Assembly (NCBI GenBank): GCA_000759655.1
Contig: KN173956.1
Span: forward strand, 1-6,419
DNA: 6,419 bases
Source: Acidicaldus organivorans
GTDB lineage: Bacteria > Pseudomonadota > Alphaproteobacteria > Acetobacterales > Acetobacteraceae
Direction of reading: 5' to 3'
Part shown: positions 1 through 6,419 of the stretch, piece by piece
Layout: each line of letters starts with the position of its first letter
Numbering within the stretch: the stretch's first letter is position 1
Position numbers and translations under genes: made by a program
Notes under the pieces: model-generated
Databases searched by the model: none
Told to the model about the DNA's origin: nothing
The model's input: only the letters and a program-made list of their open reading frames with translations

Positions 1-42
1 CCCCCCCGCCTCCCGCGAGCGGCGCGCAACCCGCCTCGCCGC

Positions 43-67
43 CCTGAAAGGATGCGCCTGAAAGGAT
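43..67. repeat. Short direct repeat, two copies of an 11-bp unit
   Basis: The 11-mer CCTGAAAGGAT occurs at 43-53 and again at 57-67, a 14-bp period, in the otherwise gene-free stretch just beyond the gshA stop codon. Two copies are too few to call a functional iteron or binding site. It may be a slippage duplication. The rest of 1-83 is GC-rich sequence with no hairpin longer than 4 bp and no supportable gene. Confidence 0.5.
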
Positions 68-83
68 CTGGCAGAGACCTTCG

Positions 84-1469
84 TCAGATCGCCGCCTCGT
101 CGAAGATCCGCCGCACGTCGCCGCGCCAGACTTTCTCGTAGCGGTCAAGCCAGTATTCGGCCTGGGTCGGTCCGCCCTCCGCGATCTCGAAAAGCGGCTC
201 CAGATGACGCCGCTCATCCCGCCCCGCCGCATCATGCCGCGCCCGCGCCTTGAGCCCGTCGGCGGCGATCGCCACCACCTCACGGGCGAGATCGCGCAGC
301 CGTCCGCCCTGCCAAGGCGTATCGAGCCCGAGCCGCGGGACGAGCGGGCGGAGCGCGGCGAAATCCTGCCAAGGGTGGCGGCGGATGAGCGCCGAGGCCG
401 CAGCGAGCGCGGCGGGGTCGTAGAGAAGACCGGTCCAGAGCGCGGTCTGGGCCAGCATCATCGGCACCGAGCCCGCATCCGCCCCCCGCATTTCGAGGAA
501 GCGCTTGAGACGGACATCGGTGAAGATGGTGGTGAGATGGTCGATGAAGTCGCCAAGCACCGGGCGTTCGCCCGGCACCTCATCCAGCCCGCGTTCGAGG
601 AAGCGGCGGAAGGAGCGTCCGGCGAGATCGATGAAGCGCCCCTCGCGCTGGATGAAATACATCGGCACGTCGAGAGCCCATTCGACGTAGCGCTCGAAGC
701 CGAACCCCTCCTCGAAGAAGGCCGCCGGGATGCCGGTGCGGTCGGGATCGGTGTCGGTCCAGACGAAGGCGCGGAAGGAGAGATATCCGTTGGGGCGGCC
801 CTCGGTGAAGGGCGAATTGGCGAAGAGCGCGGTGGCGAGCGGCTGCAGGCAGAGGCTGACCCGCAGCTTGGTCACCATGTCGGCCTCTGACTCGAAATCG
901 AGATTGGCCTGCACGGTCGCGGTGCGCAGCATCATGTCGAGCCCGTGCCCGCCGCGGGTCGGCATGTAGCGGCGCATGATGGCGTAGCGGCTCTTGGGCA
1001 TCCACGGCATGTCCTCGCGCCGGGCGAGCGGGTGGAAGCCCGCGAGCAGAAAGCCGATGCCGCGTGGGGCGGCGAGGGCGCGGAGATCGGCGAGATGACG
1101 GAGGAGTTCGGCTTCGGTGGCGTGCACGTCCTCGAGCAGCCCGCCGGAGAGTTCGAACTGCCCGCCGGGCTCGAGCGAGATCGCCGCTCCCTTCTGCTCC
1201 TTGCCCCCATCGAGCCCGATGAGATGGCCCTGATCGCGGATCTCCCGCCAGCCCTGGGCGGCGAAGCCCGCGAGGAGGGCGCCAATCCCGTCCCGGCCCC
1301 CTCGCCCCTCATAGGGGGGCGGGGTGAGATCGTCGCGGTAGAAGCCGAATTTCTCGTGCTCGGTGCCGATCCGCCAAGCCTCGCGCGGCTTGGCACCTGC
1401 CGCGATCCAGGCGACGAGATCGCGGGCAGAGGAGATCGGAGTGGTATCGAGCGCACCGGGATTGGACAT
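84..1469 (-). CDS. gshA: Glutamate-cysteine ligase, plant/alphaproteobacterial type (GCS2 family)
   Basis: This cytosolic enzyme catalyses the ATP-dependent joining of L-glutamate and L-cysteine to gamma-glutamylcysteine, the first and usually limiting step of glutathione synthesis. The 461-residue product has the family's expected length. Visible landmarks are the N-terminal substrate/metal motif GTEHEKF at residues 35-41, ISLEPGGQFELSG at 97-109, MMLRTATVQANLDF at 179-192, FANSPFTEGRPNG at 216-228 followed by an FRAFVWTDTDPDRTG block at 232-246, and LEMRGAD at 325-331. This pattern belongs to the GCS2-like clade shared by plants and alphaproteobacteria rather than the enterobacterial GshA. 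The ATG at 1469 is preceded by a GAGAG Shine-Dalgarno-like run at 1476-1480 with a 6-base spacer, and the conserved domain starts soon after it, so I accept this start. It lies 66 bp downstream of rsmE on the same strand and probably shares its transcript. No glutathione synthetase gene is in the window. Confidence 0.96.
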   Translation of the reverse strand: MSNPGALDTTPISSARDLVAWIAAGAKPREAWRIGTEHEKFGFYRDDLTPPPYEGRGGRDGIGALLAGFAAQGWREIRDQGHLIGLDGGKEQKGAAISLEPGGQFELSGGLLEDVHATEAELLRHLADLRALAAPRGIGFLLAGFHPLARREDMPWMPKSRYAIMRRYMPTRGGHGLDMMLRTATVQANLDFESEADMVTKLRVSLCLQPLATALFANSPFTEGRPNGYLSFRAFVWTDTDPDRTGIPAAFFEEGFGFERYVEWALDVPMYFIQREGRFIDLAGRSFRRFLERGLDEVPGERPVLGDFIDHLTTIFTDVRLKRFLEMRGADAGSVPMMLAQTALWTGLLYDPAALAAASALIRRHPWQDFAALRPLVPRLGLDTPWQGGRLRDLAREVVAIAADGLKARARHDAAGRDERRHLEPLFEIAEGGPTQAEYWLDRYEKVWRGDVRRIFDEAAI

Positions 1470-1535
1470 GCGTGTCTCTCGGAAAGGGTCGATGGGTCAG
1501 GATGAAGATGGGGTTTCAGGAAAGTGAATGACAGT

Positions 1536-2318
1536 TCATGCCGGAAGATGGGAAGCCGCCCCGCCGGCTGCCAGAGCGGGTTCGGCTCTCCCGAGCAGGA
1601 AAAGGGCGAGCCCCGCGATCGCCGCCGTCTCCGCGCGGAGGATGCGGGGGCCGAAGCTCAGAGGGAGGACGGCTGGATGCGAGACGAGGAGCGCCCGTTC
1701 CTCGGCGGTGAAGCCCCCCTCGGGGCCGATGAGAAGGGCGGCGGGCTGGCCTGCGAGGCGGGCGAGGAGCGCCGCCGGCGTATGGGCTCTCTCTTCCCGC
1801 TCGATCGCGGCGATCAGGGGACGGGTGGCGGGCCAAGCGGAGAGGAGGGCCGAAAGCGGCGCGGGTGCCGCGATCTCGGGAACCGAGAGGCGCTCGCACT
1901 GCTCGGCCGCTTCGGTGGCGATGGCGGCGAGGCGCTCGCGATTGATGCTGTGGGCCACGGCGCGGGCGGTGAGGAGGGGGAGGAGTCGCGCCGCGCCGAG
2001 CTCGGTCGCCTTCTGCACCACGAGTTCGGTGGCGGAGCGTTTGAGCAGGGCGAAGAGGAGCCAGAAATCGGGCTCGGCCGCGGGGGGGCGGAGGCGGTCC
2101 TCGATGACGAGGACGAGCGTGCGCCGATCGATCTCCGCAGCCCGGGCGCGCCACTCCCCGTCTTGCGCGTTGAAGAGGCGGATCGCCTCACCCGGCTTGA
2201 GCCGCATCACGTCGCGCAGGTAATGCGCCCGCGTCCCTTCGAGCGAAAGGCGTTGGCCCGGGGACGGGATTGGGGCATGATGGAGGCGGATCAGACGGTC
2301 ACTGTTGGGGCGGTCCAT
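1536..2318 (-). CDS. rsmE: 16S rRNA (uracil(1498)-N(3))-methyltransferase RsmE
   Basis: RsmE is a SPOUT-fold enzyme that transfers a methyl group from S-adenosylmethionine to N3 of U1498 in helix 44 of 16S rRNA, acting on the assembled small subunit. Read from ATG 2318 the protein has 260 residues, close to the family's usual 240-250. An N-terminal PUA-like RNA-binding part (about 1-75, with HYLRDVMRLKPGE at 32-44) precedes the SPOUT domain. There I see LLFALLKRSATELVVQKATELG (residues 87-108, catalytic-domain entry), the cofactor-loop motif IGPEGGFT at 197-204, and GPRILRAETA at 223-232, which forms the trefoil knot. The reading frame is open back to 2420, but that extension runs into the divergent ubiA gene and adds 34 unconserved residues, so the start at 2318 fits better. 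No strong Shine-Dalgarno sits before it; a GAGG lies about 13 bases upstream. The C-terminus ends in a short Ala/Gly-rich tail. It precedes gshA in an arrangement common in alphaproteobacteria. Confidence 0.93.
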   Translation of the reverse strand: MDRPNSDRLIRLHHAPIPSPGQRLSLEGTRAHYLRDVMRLKPGEAIRLFNAQDGEWRARAAEIDRRTLVLVIEDRLRPPAAEPDFWLLFALLKRSATELVVQKATELGAARLLPLLTARAVAHSINRERLAAIATEAAEQCERLSVPEIAAPAPLSALLSAWPATRPLIAAIEREERAHTPAALLARLAGQPAALLIGPEGGFTAEERALLVSHPAVLPLSFGPRILRAETAAIAGLALFLLGRAEPALAAGGAASHLPA

Positions 2319-2367
2319 GAAACCGGGCAGGCCTCGAATGTCCTGGGATGAGGTCCGGGGTTGAGGA
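2319..2367. promoter_or_regulatory. Divergent rsmE/ubiA intergenic region
   Basis: These 49 bp separate the inferred starts of rsmE (leftward) and ubiA (rightward), so at least part of the transcription or translation initiation signals for both must be here or inside the neighbouring 5' coding ends. On the plus strand a GGGG at 2357-2360 lies 7 bases before the ubiA ATG, and a GAGG at 2363-2366 is probably too close to work. I cannot place a convincing -35/-10 pair on either strand, nor any operator-like palindrome. Confidence 0.4.
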
Positions 2368-3264
2368 ATGACACATACCGACATCGTTCGTGAGGGTTGG
2401 CTAGCCCGCCTGCCCCCCAAACTGCAAGCCTACGCCCTGCTCGGCCGTTTCGACCGGCCGATCGGCGCCTGGCTCCTCTTCCTCCCTGGTCTCTGGAGCA
2501 TCCTGCTCGCTCGCCCCTTCCTCGCCGAGGGCCTCTCCTTGATCGCCCGCTTCGCCCTGGGCGCGGTCCTGATGCGGGCGGCGGGCTGCGTGGTCAACGA
2601 TCTCTGGGACCGCGACCTCGACCGCAAGGTCACCCGCACCCAGGGCCGACCGCTCGCCTCGGGCGCGCTCTCCGAGACCGAGGCCGCCCTGTTCCTCGCT
2701 CTCCTGCTCATCCCCTCGGCGGCGATCCTGCTTTCGCTGCCGCGGGCGGCGGTCGTGCTCGGGCTCGCCTCGCTCCTCCTCGTCGCCACCTACCCGCTCG
2801 CCAAGCGCGTCACCTACTGGCCGCAAGTGATGCTCGGCTTCACCTTCGGCTGGGGCGCGATCCTTGGCTACGCGGCAGTGCGCGGGCGTCTCGAAGCACC
2901 GGCCTTTGCGCTCTATGCGGCGGCTATTTTCTGGATCCTCGGCTATGACACGGTCTATGCCCATCAGGACCGCGAGGACGATGCGCTGGTCGGCATCAAA
3001 TCGACCGCGCTCCTCTTCGGGGAACGAAGCCGGCCGTTTCTTGCCGTCTGCTACGCGCTCACGGTGGCCTTCCTCGCCCTTGCCGGGGCGCTCGCCCATC
3101 TCGGCGTGGGCTTCTATCTCGTCCTCCTCCTCCCCGCCGCCCTGCTCGCCCGTCAGGTGGTGCGGCTCGACATCGACGACCCGCGCCTCTGCCTCGCCCT
3201 GTTCAAGGCCAATCGCGAGGTGGGGCTTGCTGTGGCGCTTGCCCTCCTCGCCGGGATCCTCTGA
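2368..3264 (+). CDS. ubiA: 4-hydroxybenzoate polyprenyltransferase UbiA
   Basis: UbiA is an integral inner-membrane prenyltransferase that attaches the polyprenyl chain to C3 of 4-hydroxybenzoate, committing it to ubiquinone synthesis. The 298-residue length is typical. Both Mg2+/diphosphate-binding Asp-rich motifs are intact. The first is NDLWDRDLDRKVTRT at residues 77-91 (N77, D78, D81, D85). The second is YDTVYAHQDREDD at 193-205, followed by the diagnostic GIKSTALLFG at 209-218. RFDRPIG at 27-33 is the conserved N-terminal entry. Hydrophobic stretches suggest about nine membrane segments (roughly 33-50, 54-73, 105-125, 127-143, 152-170, 177-195, 223-244, 246-263 and 283-298). The YDTxYAxxDRxDD form points to the true 4-hydroxybenzoate enzyme rather than protohaem farnesyltransferase or MenA. 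It diverges from rsmE across 49 bp and converges on the lipoprotein gene across 42 bp, so it is probably transcribed alone here. Confidence 0.96.
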   Translation: MTHTDIVREGWLARLPPKLQAYALLGRFDRPIGAWLLFLPGLWSILLARPFLAEGLSLIARFALGAVLMRAAGCVVNDLWDRDLDRKVTRTQGRPLASGALSETEAALFLALLLIPSAAILLSLPRAAVVLGLASLLLVATYPLAKRVTYWPQVMLGFTFGWGAILGYAAVRGRLEAPAFALYAAAIFWILGYDTVYAHQDREDDALVGIKSTALLFGERSRPFLAVCYALTVAFLALAGALAHLGVGFYLVLLLPAALLARQVVRLDIDDPRLCLALFKANREVGLAVALALLAGIL

Positions 3265-3306
3265 GGCCGCGCGAACGGAGCGACGGAGAACCGGGACGCG
3301 CTATAC

Positions 3307-3840
3307 TCAATGCGCGGCGGAAGCGGGCTGAGGCGCGGTCGAGGCGGGCGGGGCGGCCTTGGGCGCGGAGGCGGCTTTCTTCTCGGCCTCCGGATTGCGG
3401 GCGACATAGATGCGGATCTCGGGCGCGGTCACGCCCTTCTCGGGCCGCGCCGAGACGCGGATCCGATCCTCGCTCACCCCGTCGGCGAGCATCGCATCGC
3501 GCAGCCGGACGAGGTCGTAATGGCGCTTTTCGATCTCCTTCGCCTCCGCCGCCGCATTGCCGGTGGCAGGGACCACGGTGACGACGTGATAGATCGGATC
3601 GTTGAGGCGCGTCTCGGCGAGATCGATCGCCTGGGCGAGCTGCTGGTCATAGGGAAAATCCGTCCCGTCGAAGCGGATGGTCACCAGCGGCACGTGGCTT
3701 TCCGGAGCGAGCGCTTCCTCCATCACGTCCGGCGCGGGCGGGCGCGGCTTGGCGCCGAACGTGGTCTGATCGATGACCTTGCAGCCCCCCGCGAGTAGCC
3801 CGAGCGCGAGGGCGGCAATCGCGGCGGCGCGGTATCTCAT
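3307..3840 (-). CDS. Predicted lipoprotein with a degenerate OmpA-like domain
   Basis: Function unknown. The 177-residue product begins MRYR followed by a hydrophobic stretch (residues 5-16) and AGGC at 17-20, a slightly atypical lipobox with Cys20 as the predicted lipidated residue. Lys at +2 gives no inner-membrane retention signal by the E. coli Asp+2 rule, so an outer-membrane periplasmic location is my inference. A Pro-rich linker (31-40) leads to an alternating strand/helix domain at about 50-147: LVTIRFD, a helix from 64 to 80, HVVTVVPATG, a charged helix from 98 to 120, GVSEDRIRVSA and PEIRIYVA. This order, especially the helix followed by GV-x4-RIRV and a final strand, resembles the OmpA C-terminal peptidoglycan-binding fold. 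The usual GHTD segment and the conserved binding Asp are absent, so peptidoglycan binding is doubtful. The C-terminus (about 150-177) is a low-complexity Ala/Pro/Lys tail. Its ATG overlaps the upstream glycosyltransferase TGA by 4 bases, implying translational coupling. From memory, similar proteins occur in Acetobacteraceae; I cannot verify this. Confidence 0.8.
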   Translation of the reverse strand: MRYRAAAIAALALGLLAGGCKVIDQTTFGAKPRPPAPDVMEEALAPESHVPLVTIRFDGTDFPYDQQLAQAIDLAETRLNDPIYHVVTVVPATGNAAAEAKEIEKRHYDLVRLRDAMLADGVSEDRIRVSARPEKGVTAPEIRIYVARNPEAEKKAASAPKAAPPASTAPQPASAAH

Positions 3841-6419
3841 GTCGCGTCAGAGATGGCCTTGGCGCGGCGGCGGCGGGGCGCTGCGGTAGGGCGGGTGGGC
3901 GCGGACCGGTTCGCGCCGGAACGGGCAGGAGCGGAAGACCGCTCCTCGATGAGACCGAGCGTGCGCAGCATCACCTCCCCCACCCGCAACGGATGATAGA
4001 GGGTCCGCACCCGCATCGCCGCGCGTTGCCCGAGGCTCCGCGCCAGATCCGGCCGGGCGAGCAGAAGACGGAGCCGGGCCGCCGCCTCGAGCACGTAAGG
4101 CTCGGCCCAGTAATAGACCCCCTCCCCTTCCTCCACGCCCGGATAGGCGCCGGGCTCGACGGGGACGAGGTGGAAGGGAATGCGGAAAGCGGTCTCATCG
4201 GTCGCGTAGTCTTCGCTTCCTGAATAGGCGGTGAGGATCACCGGTTTCTCGAGCCACATCGCTTCCGCCGGGCCGCGGCCGAAGCCCTCGGCGCGATGGA
4301 GCGAGATGAAGGCATCGGCGCGGGCGAGCAGGCCGAGATAGGCGCTGCGCTCGAGCGGGCCGTCATGAAGCACGATGCGGGGGTCGGCGGCAAGATCGAC
4401 GAGGTCCTGCCAGTCCTCGGGCTTCTCCGAGCCTCCTTGCGTCTTGAGCAGGAGCGTGACCGGCTCATCCCCGCGCGGAAAGGCGGCGATGAAGGCCTCG
4501 ATCACCGCGTGCGGGTTCTTGCGCCGGACGTAGGAGCGGAGGTCGAAGGTGAAGAGGAAGAGGAAAGCGTGCGGCGGGAGAACGAGGTCGGGCGGAAGGG
4601 CGGGGGGGACGGTTTCGGGAAGAACGAGGGTGAGAGGAACCTTGCGGACGGGGCGGAGCTTTTCCTGCAGGAAGGCCTGGGCGGCGAAATCGGTCGAGGC
4701 CCAGATCTCGTCGTAGAACGAAAAGGCGTGGCGGAAGCGGGGCGGAAGGCGGGCGAGCTCCCAGGCCCAGAAGCCGATTGTCCGTCCGGCGGAAACGCCG
4801 CGGCGGGCAAAGAACTGGGCATCCTCGAGCGCGGTATCGGCATTGAGGTGAACCACATGGTGCTGGGCGGCGATGGCGCCGCTCCGCCCGATCTCTTCCC
4901 CATCCGGGCCGATCAGCGCCCCGCTCCGCCGGTCGAGGACAGCGAAATCCTCGAACCCCACCGCCCGTAATGCCGCCGCCGAACCGCGCAGATCCTCGCC
5001 CCGCCCCGTCGGCTCATACCAAAGCCCGGATAGAAGAACGGAGACCCTGCGTGCCGGTGGCCGCACCCGGCGCTCCGCCTCGTCCGGGACGGCGAGGCTT
5101 GCCGCGGCCAGCGCCTCGCCGAGCGCCGTGCCGCGATAGCGGGGAAGACCCTCCTCGCGCGCCCAGGCCAGAAGACGCGAGGCGGGCGCATCAGGGCGCA
5201 AGCCGGGACGGGTATGGGCGAGGAGCTCGACGGCGAGCGGGATCTCGGGACGGCGCGGCGAGGGCTCGGCCATCAGCCGGATAAGCCGCCCGAGCGGGGC
5301 GCCATGCAGAGCGGGGGCGGTGGTGAGCAGCCATTCGAGATAGGCCCAGAGCGCCTCCTCATCGCCCCAGGCGAAGCGTTCGCGCAGCGTATCGGCCTCG
5401 CGCCAGGGGCGGAGTTCGGCCACGGTGAGCGGCACCGGCCAGCGCAGCGTCTCGCCGGCAAAGCCTCCCCCGAAATCGAGCCCCACGAAGCGGGCGTAGA
5501 ACGGGTTGGCGCCATAGGTTTCGGCAAAGAAATGGCCGAACCACTGATCAATGATGGCAAAACCCGCCTCCGAGCCGGGGTCACTTCCCGCCGCAAGAAG
5601 GTGTTGGACATGGGCCAGATGTTCATAGAGCGCAGGAAGGCGGGGATAGGCGGGCGAGGGAGAAAGGAGGTAGCGCGCAAGCCGCCCATCCAGCGCCTCG
5701 ACGGGGTGGAGGAGGTCGATCTCGGCGCGCAGGATGAACCAGTCGAGAAAGCCCCAGAAATCCTTGGCTTCGATCAGCGGAAAGGTGGCCTGCAGGTCGG
5801 AGCGCAGTTCCCAGAGTGCGAATTCGAGGCGGGTGAAGGGAAGGCCGGGACAGCCGACATCCACCGTTTCCGCGAACCAGTCCCGGATCGGGCGGACCAT
5901 CGCTTCGGGCCAGCGATAGCGGGACGCGGCAACATAGGCATACCACACCGCCGCTTCGAGCCGCGCCTGACGGGAAGCGAGCGTCGAGGGGGCCTGCTGT
6001 CCTCCCGCAGCGTTGGGGAGAAGAAGAAGCAGGCCCTGGGTGATCGGCACATCGCCCCACACCCGCCCTGCTTCGGAAAGACGCGCCATGTCGGCGATGA
6101 AATCGGGGGTGAAGAGCTCGGGCTCGACGAGGTTCTGCACCACGCCCTCGGTGAGCGCCCAGGCGAGGTAGTGACGGGCCGAATGCAGCGTGGTGAGCGG
6201 GAAGATCTCCCTGAGATCGGAGCGGATCTCCCAGGCGAGCGCCGCCTGCACTGGAAGACGCAGGGTCTGGCGGCCATAGTGGAGCAGCACGTCGCCCCGC
6301 CATCGCTCGCGCGCCTCCCCGGCGGGCCCCGTCCAGGCGGAGGCGGCGAGCGAGGTCCAGAGGGTGCGCGGCCGGGCCGCGTTCGCCGCGGTAAGGCGCT
6401 TGCGCGCGGGCGTACGTCC
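3837..6419 (-). CDS. Modular GT4-like glycosyltransferase with N-terminal repeats, 5' end beyond window
   Basis: Likely transfers a sugar from a nucleotide-sugar donor to a glycan or other acceptor; the substrate cannot be deduced. Residues are numbered from the GTG at 6290. The GT-B-like catalytic region spans about 414-783. Its N-terminal half starts RVSVLLSGLWYEPTGRGEDL (415-434) and has GFWAWELARLP at 506-516 and YDEIWASTDF at 526-535. The C-terminal half has RRKNPHAVIEAF at 589-600, LLLKTQGG at 613-620 and SLHRAEGFGRGPAEAMWLEKP at 663-683, which contains the GT4 EX7E pair E668/E676. Before it, three diverged modules fill about residues -22 to 372 and have no assigned function. After it, a basic Arg/Ala/Pro/Ser tail (784-817) contains an RRRR run. 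The frame has no stop up to the right edge, no ATG there, and module similarity continues upstream of 6290, so the true start is probably outside. No signal peptide is visible in the part seen. It is followed, with a 4-base overlap, by the lipoprotein gene. Confidence 0.85.
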   Translation of the reverse strand, partial: GRTPARKRLTAANAARPRTLWTSLAASAWTGPAGEARERWRGDVLLHYGRQTLRLPVQAALAWEIRSDLREIFPLTTLHSARHYLAWALTEGVVQNLVEPELFTPDFIADMARLSEAGRVWGDVPITQGLLLLLPNAAGGQQAPSTLASRQARLEAAVWYAYVAASRYRWPEAMVRPIRDWFAETVDVGCPGLPFTRLEFALWELRSDLQATFPLIEAKDFWGFLDWFILRAEIDLLHPVEALDGRLARYLLSPSPAYPRLPALYEHLAHVQHLLAAGSDPGSEAGFAIIDQWFGHFFAETYGANPFYARFVGLDFGGGFAGETLRWPVPLTVAELRPWREADTLRERFAWGDEEALWAYLEWLLTTAPALHGAPLGRLIRLMAEPSPRRPEIPLAVELLAHTRPGLRPDAPASRLLAWAREEGLPRYRGTALGEALAAASLAVPDEAERRVRPPARRVSVLLSGLWYEPTGRGEDLRGSAAALRAVGFEDFAVLDRRSGALIGPDGEEIGRSGAIAAQHHVVHLNADTALEDAQFFARRGVSAGRTIGFWAWELARLPPRFRHAFSFYDEIWASTDFAAQAFLQEKLRPVRKVPLTLVLPETVPPALPPDLVLPPHAFLFLFTFDLRSYVRRKNPHAVIEAFIAAFPRGDEPVTLLLKTQGGSEKPEDWQDLVDLAADPRIVLHDGPLERSAYLGLLARADAFISLHRAEGFGRGPAEAMWLEKPVILTAYSGSEDYATDETAFRIPFHLVPVEPGAYPGVEEGEGVYYWAEPYVLEAAARLRLLLARPDLARSLGQRAAMRVRTLYHPLRVGEVMLRTLGLIEERSSAPARSGANRSAPTRPTAAPRRRRAKAISDAT
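5175..5546 (-). repeat. Glycosyltransferase N-terminal module, copy 3
   Basis: Protein-level repeat, residues about 249-372, the most diverged in its first half. F306 and W320 keep the 14-residue offset of the other copies. Residues 334-359 align without gaps to 202-227 of copy 2 at a constant offset of 132, sharing G, R, L, R, PSP, two further P, E, L, A and H. An insertion of roughly 24 residues before F306, relative to copies 1 and 2, includes a Gly-rich stretch (DFGGGFAG, 272-279). Confidence 0.6.
5547..5945 (-). repeat. Glycosyltransferase N-terminal module, copy 2
   Basis: Protein-level repeat, residues about 116-248. The core WELRSDLQATFPL (160-172) matches copy 1 at W, E, R, S, D, L, F, P and L, with F170 and W184 again 14 apart. 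The period from copy 1 is 140 residues. Its second half, residues 202-227 with a PSP at 211-213 and an EHLAH at 223-227, aligns without gaps to copy 3. Confidence 0.7.
5946..6359 (-). repeat. Glycosyltransferase N-terminal module, copy 1
   Basis: Protein-level repeat, residues about -22 to 115 counted from GTG 6290. Its core is WEIRSDLREIFPL (20-32) followed by the helix containing W44; F30 and W44 are 14 residues apart. Upstream, LWTSLAAS and ERW match VWYAYVAAS and RDW at the corresponding place before copy 2. Part of this copy therefore lies before the GTG codon. Function unknown. Confidence 0.65.

Noticed and set aside
17..29. Small CGCG/CGCG hairpin downstream of gshA
   Set aside because: A 4-bp stem in very GC-rich sequence without a following T-run is expected by chance.
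1..61. Possible 3' end of a rightward gene entering from the left (frame 2 stops at 59-61, frame 3 at 45-47)
   Set aside because: About 15-20 codons of GC-rich sequence with no recognisable motif; several frames are open by chance and cannot be told apart.
204..1505. Plus-strand open frames opposite gshA (228 and 186 codons)
   Set aside because: Shadows of gshA: biased composition, no motifs, and they would be entirely embedded in a confidently identified gene.
1524..2351. Long plus-strand open frames opposite rsmE (275 and 231 codons)
   Set aside because: They are antisense to a gene with clear RsmE motifs and encode low-complexity Gly/Glu/Arg/Ala sequence, as expected for the complement of high-GC coding DNA. 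No recognisable domain.
2401..3099. Minus-strand open frame of 232 codons opposite ubiA
   Set aside because: Highly charged Glu/Arg-rich translation opposite the hydrophobic UbiA segments, a typical antisense artefact.
3269..3301. GCGCG...CGCGC inverted repeat between the convergent ubiA and lipoprotein stops
   Set aside because: Only 5 bp of stem around a 23-base loop and no T-tract on either strand, so not a credible intrinsic terminator.
5623..6303. Out-of-frame 226-codon minus-strand ORF starting with ATG 6303 inside the glycosyltransferase gene
   Set aside because: It has the only nearby ATG, but its translation is Arg/Pro/Ala-rich without the repeated module. The module and the EX7E motif lie in the other frame.

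Overview
The window is very GC-rich, with strong G/C preference at third codon positions, and looks like chromosomal DNA of an alphaproteobacterium. The gene content (plant/alphaproteobacterial-type glutamate-cysteine ligase, rsmE beside gshA, UbiA for ubiquinone) fits that class. The style of the glycosyltransferase and its lipoprotein partner makes Acetobacteraceae/Rhodospirillales my best guess, but this rests on remembered resemblance, not a search.

Layout, left to right. Positions 1-83 hold no gene I can support, only a short 11-bp direct repeat. A minus-strand pair follows: rsmE (start about 2318) then gshA (start 1469), separated by 66 bp and probably co-transcribed. A 49-bp divergent spacer separates rsmE from ubiA, which reads rightward to 3264. 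UbiA converges across 42 bp on a second minus-strand unit: a long, modular glycosyltransferase that enters from beyond the right edge, followed by a small lipoprotein gene whose ATG overlaps the glycosyltransferase TGA by 4 bases.

How the genes work together. The left half is housekeeping: RsmE methylates 16S rRNA, GshA starts glutathione synthesis, and UbiA prenylates 4-hydroxybenzoate for ubiquinone. The right half looks like an accessory cell-surface or exported-glycan unit, in which a GT4-like enzyme is translationally coupled to a predicted lipoprotein with an OmpA-like fold pattern.

The most interesting observation is that the N-terminal half of the glycosyltransferase consists of three diverged copies of a module of about 135-140 residues, recognisable by a fixed Phe-x13-Trp spacing and an ungapped match between copies 2 and 3. 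The module continues upstream of the apparent GTG start at 6290, so that start is probably internal and the gene is cut by the window edge. I see no RNA genes, insertion sequences, CRISPR arrays or convincing intrinsic terminators.
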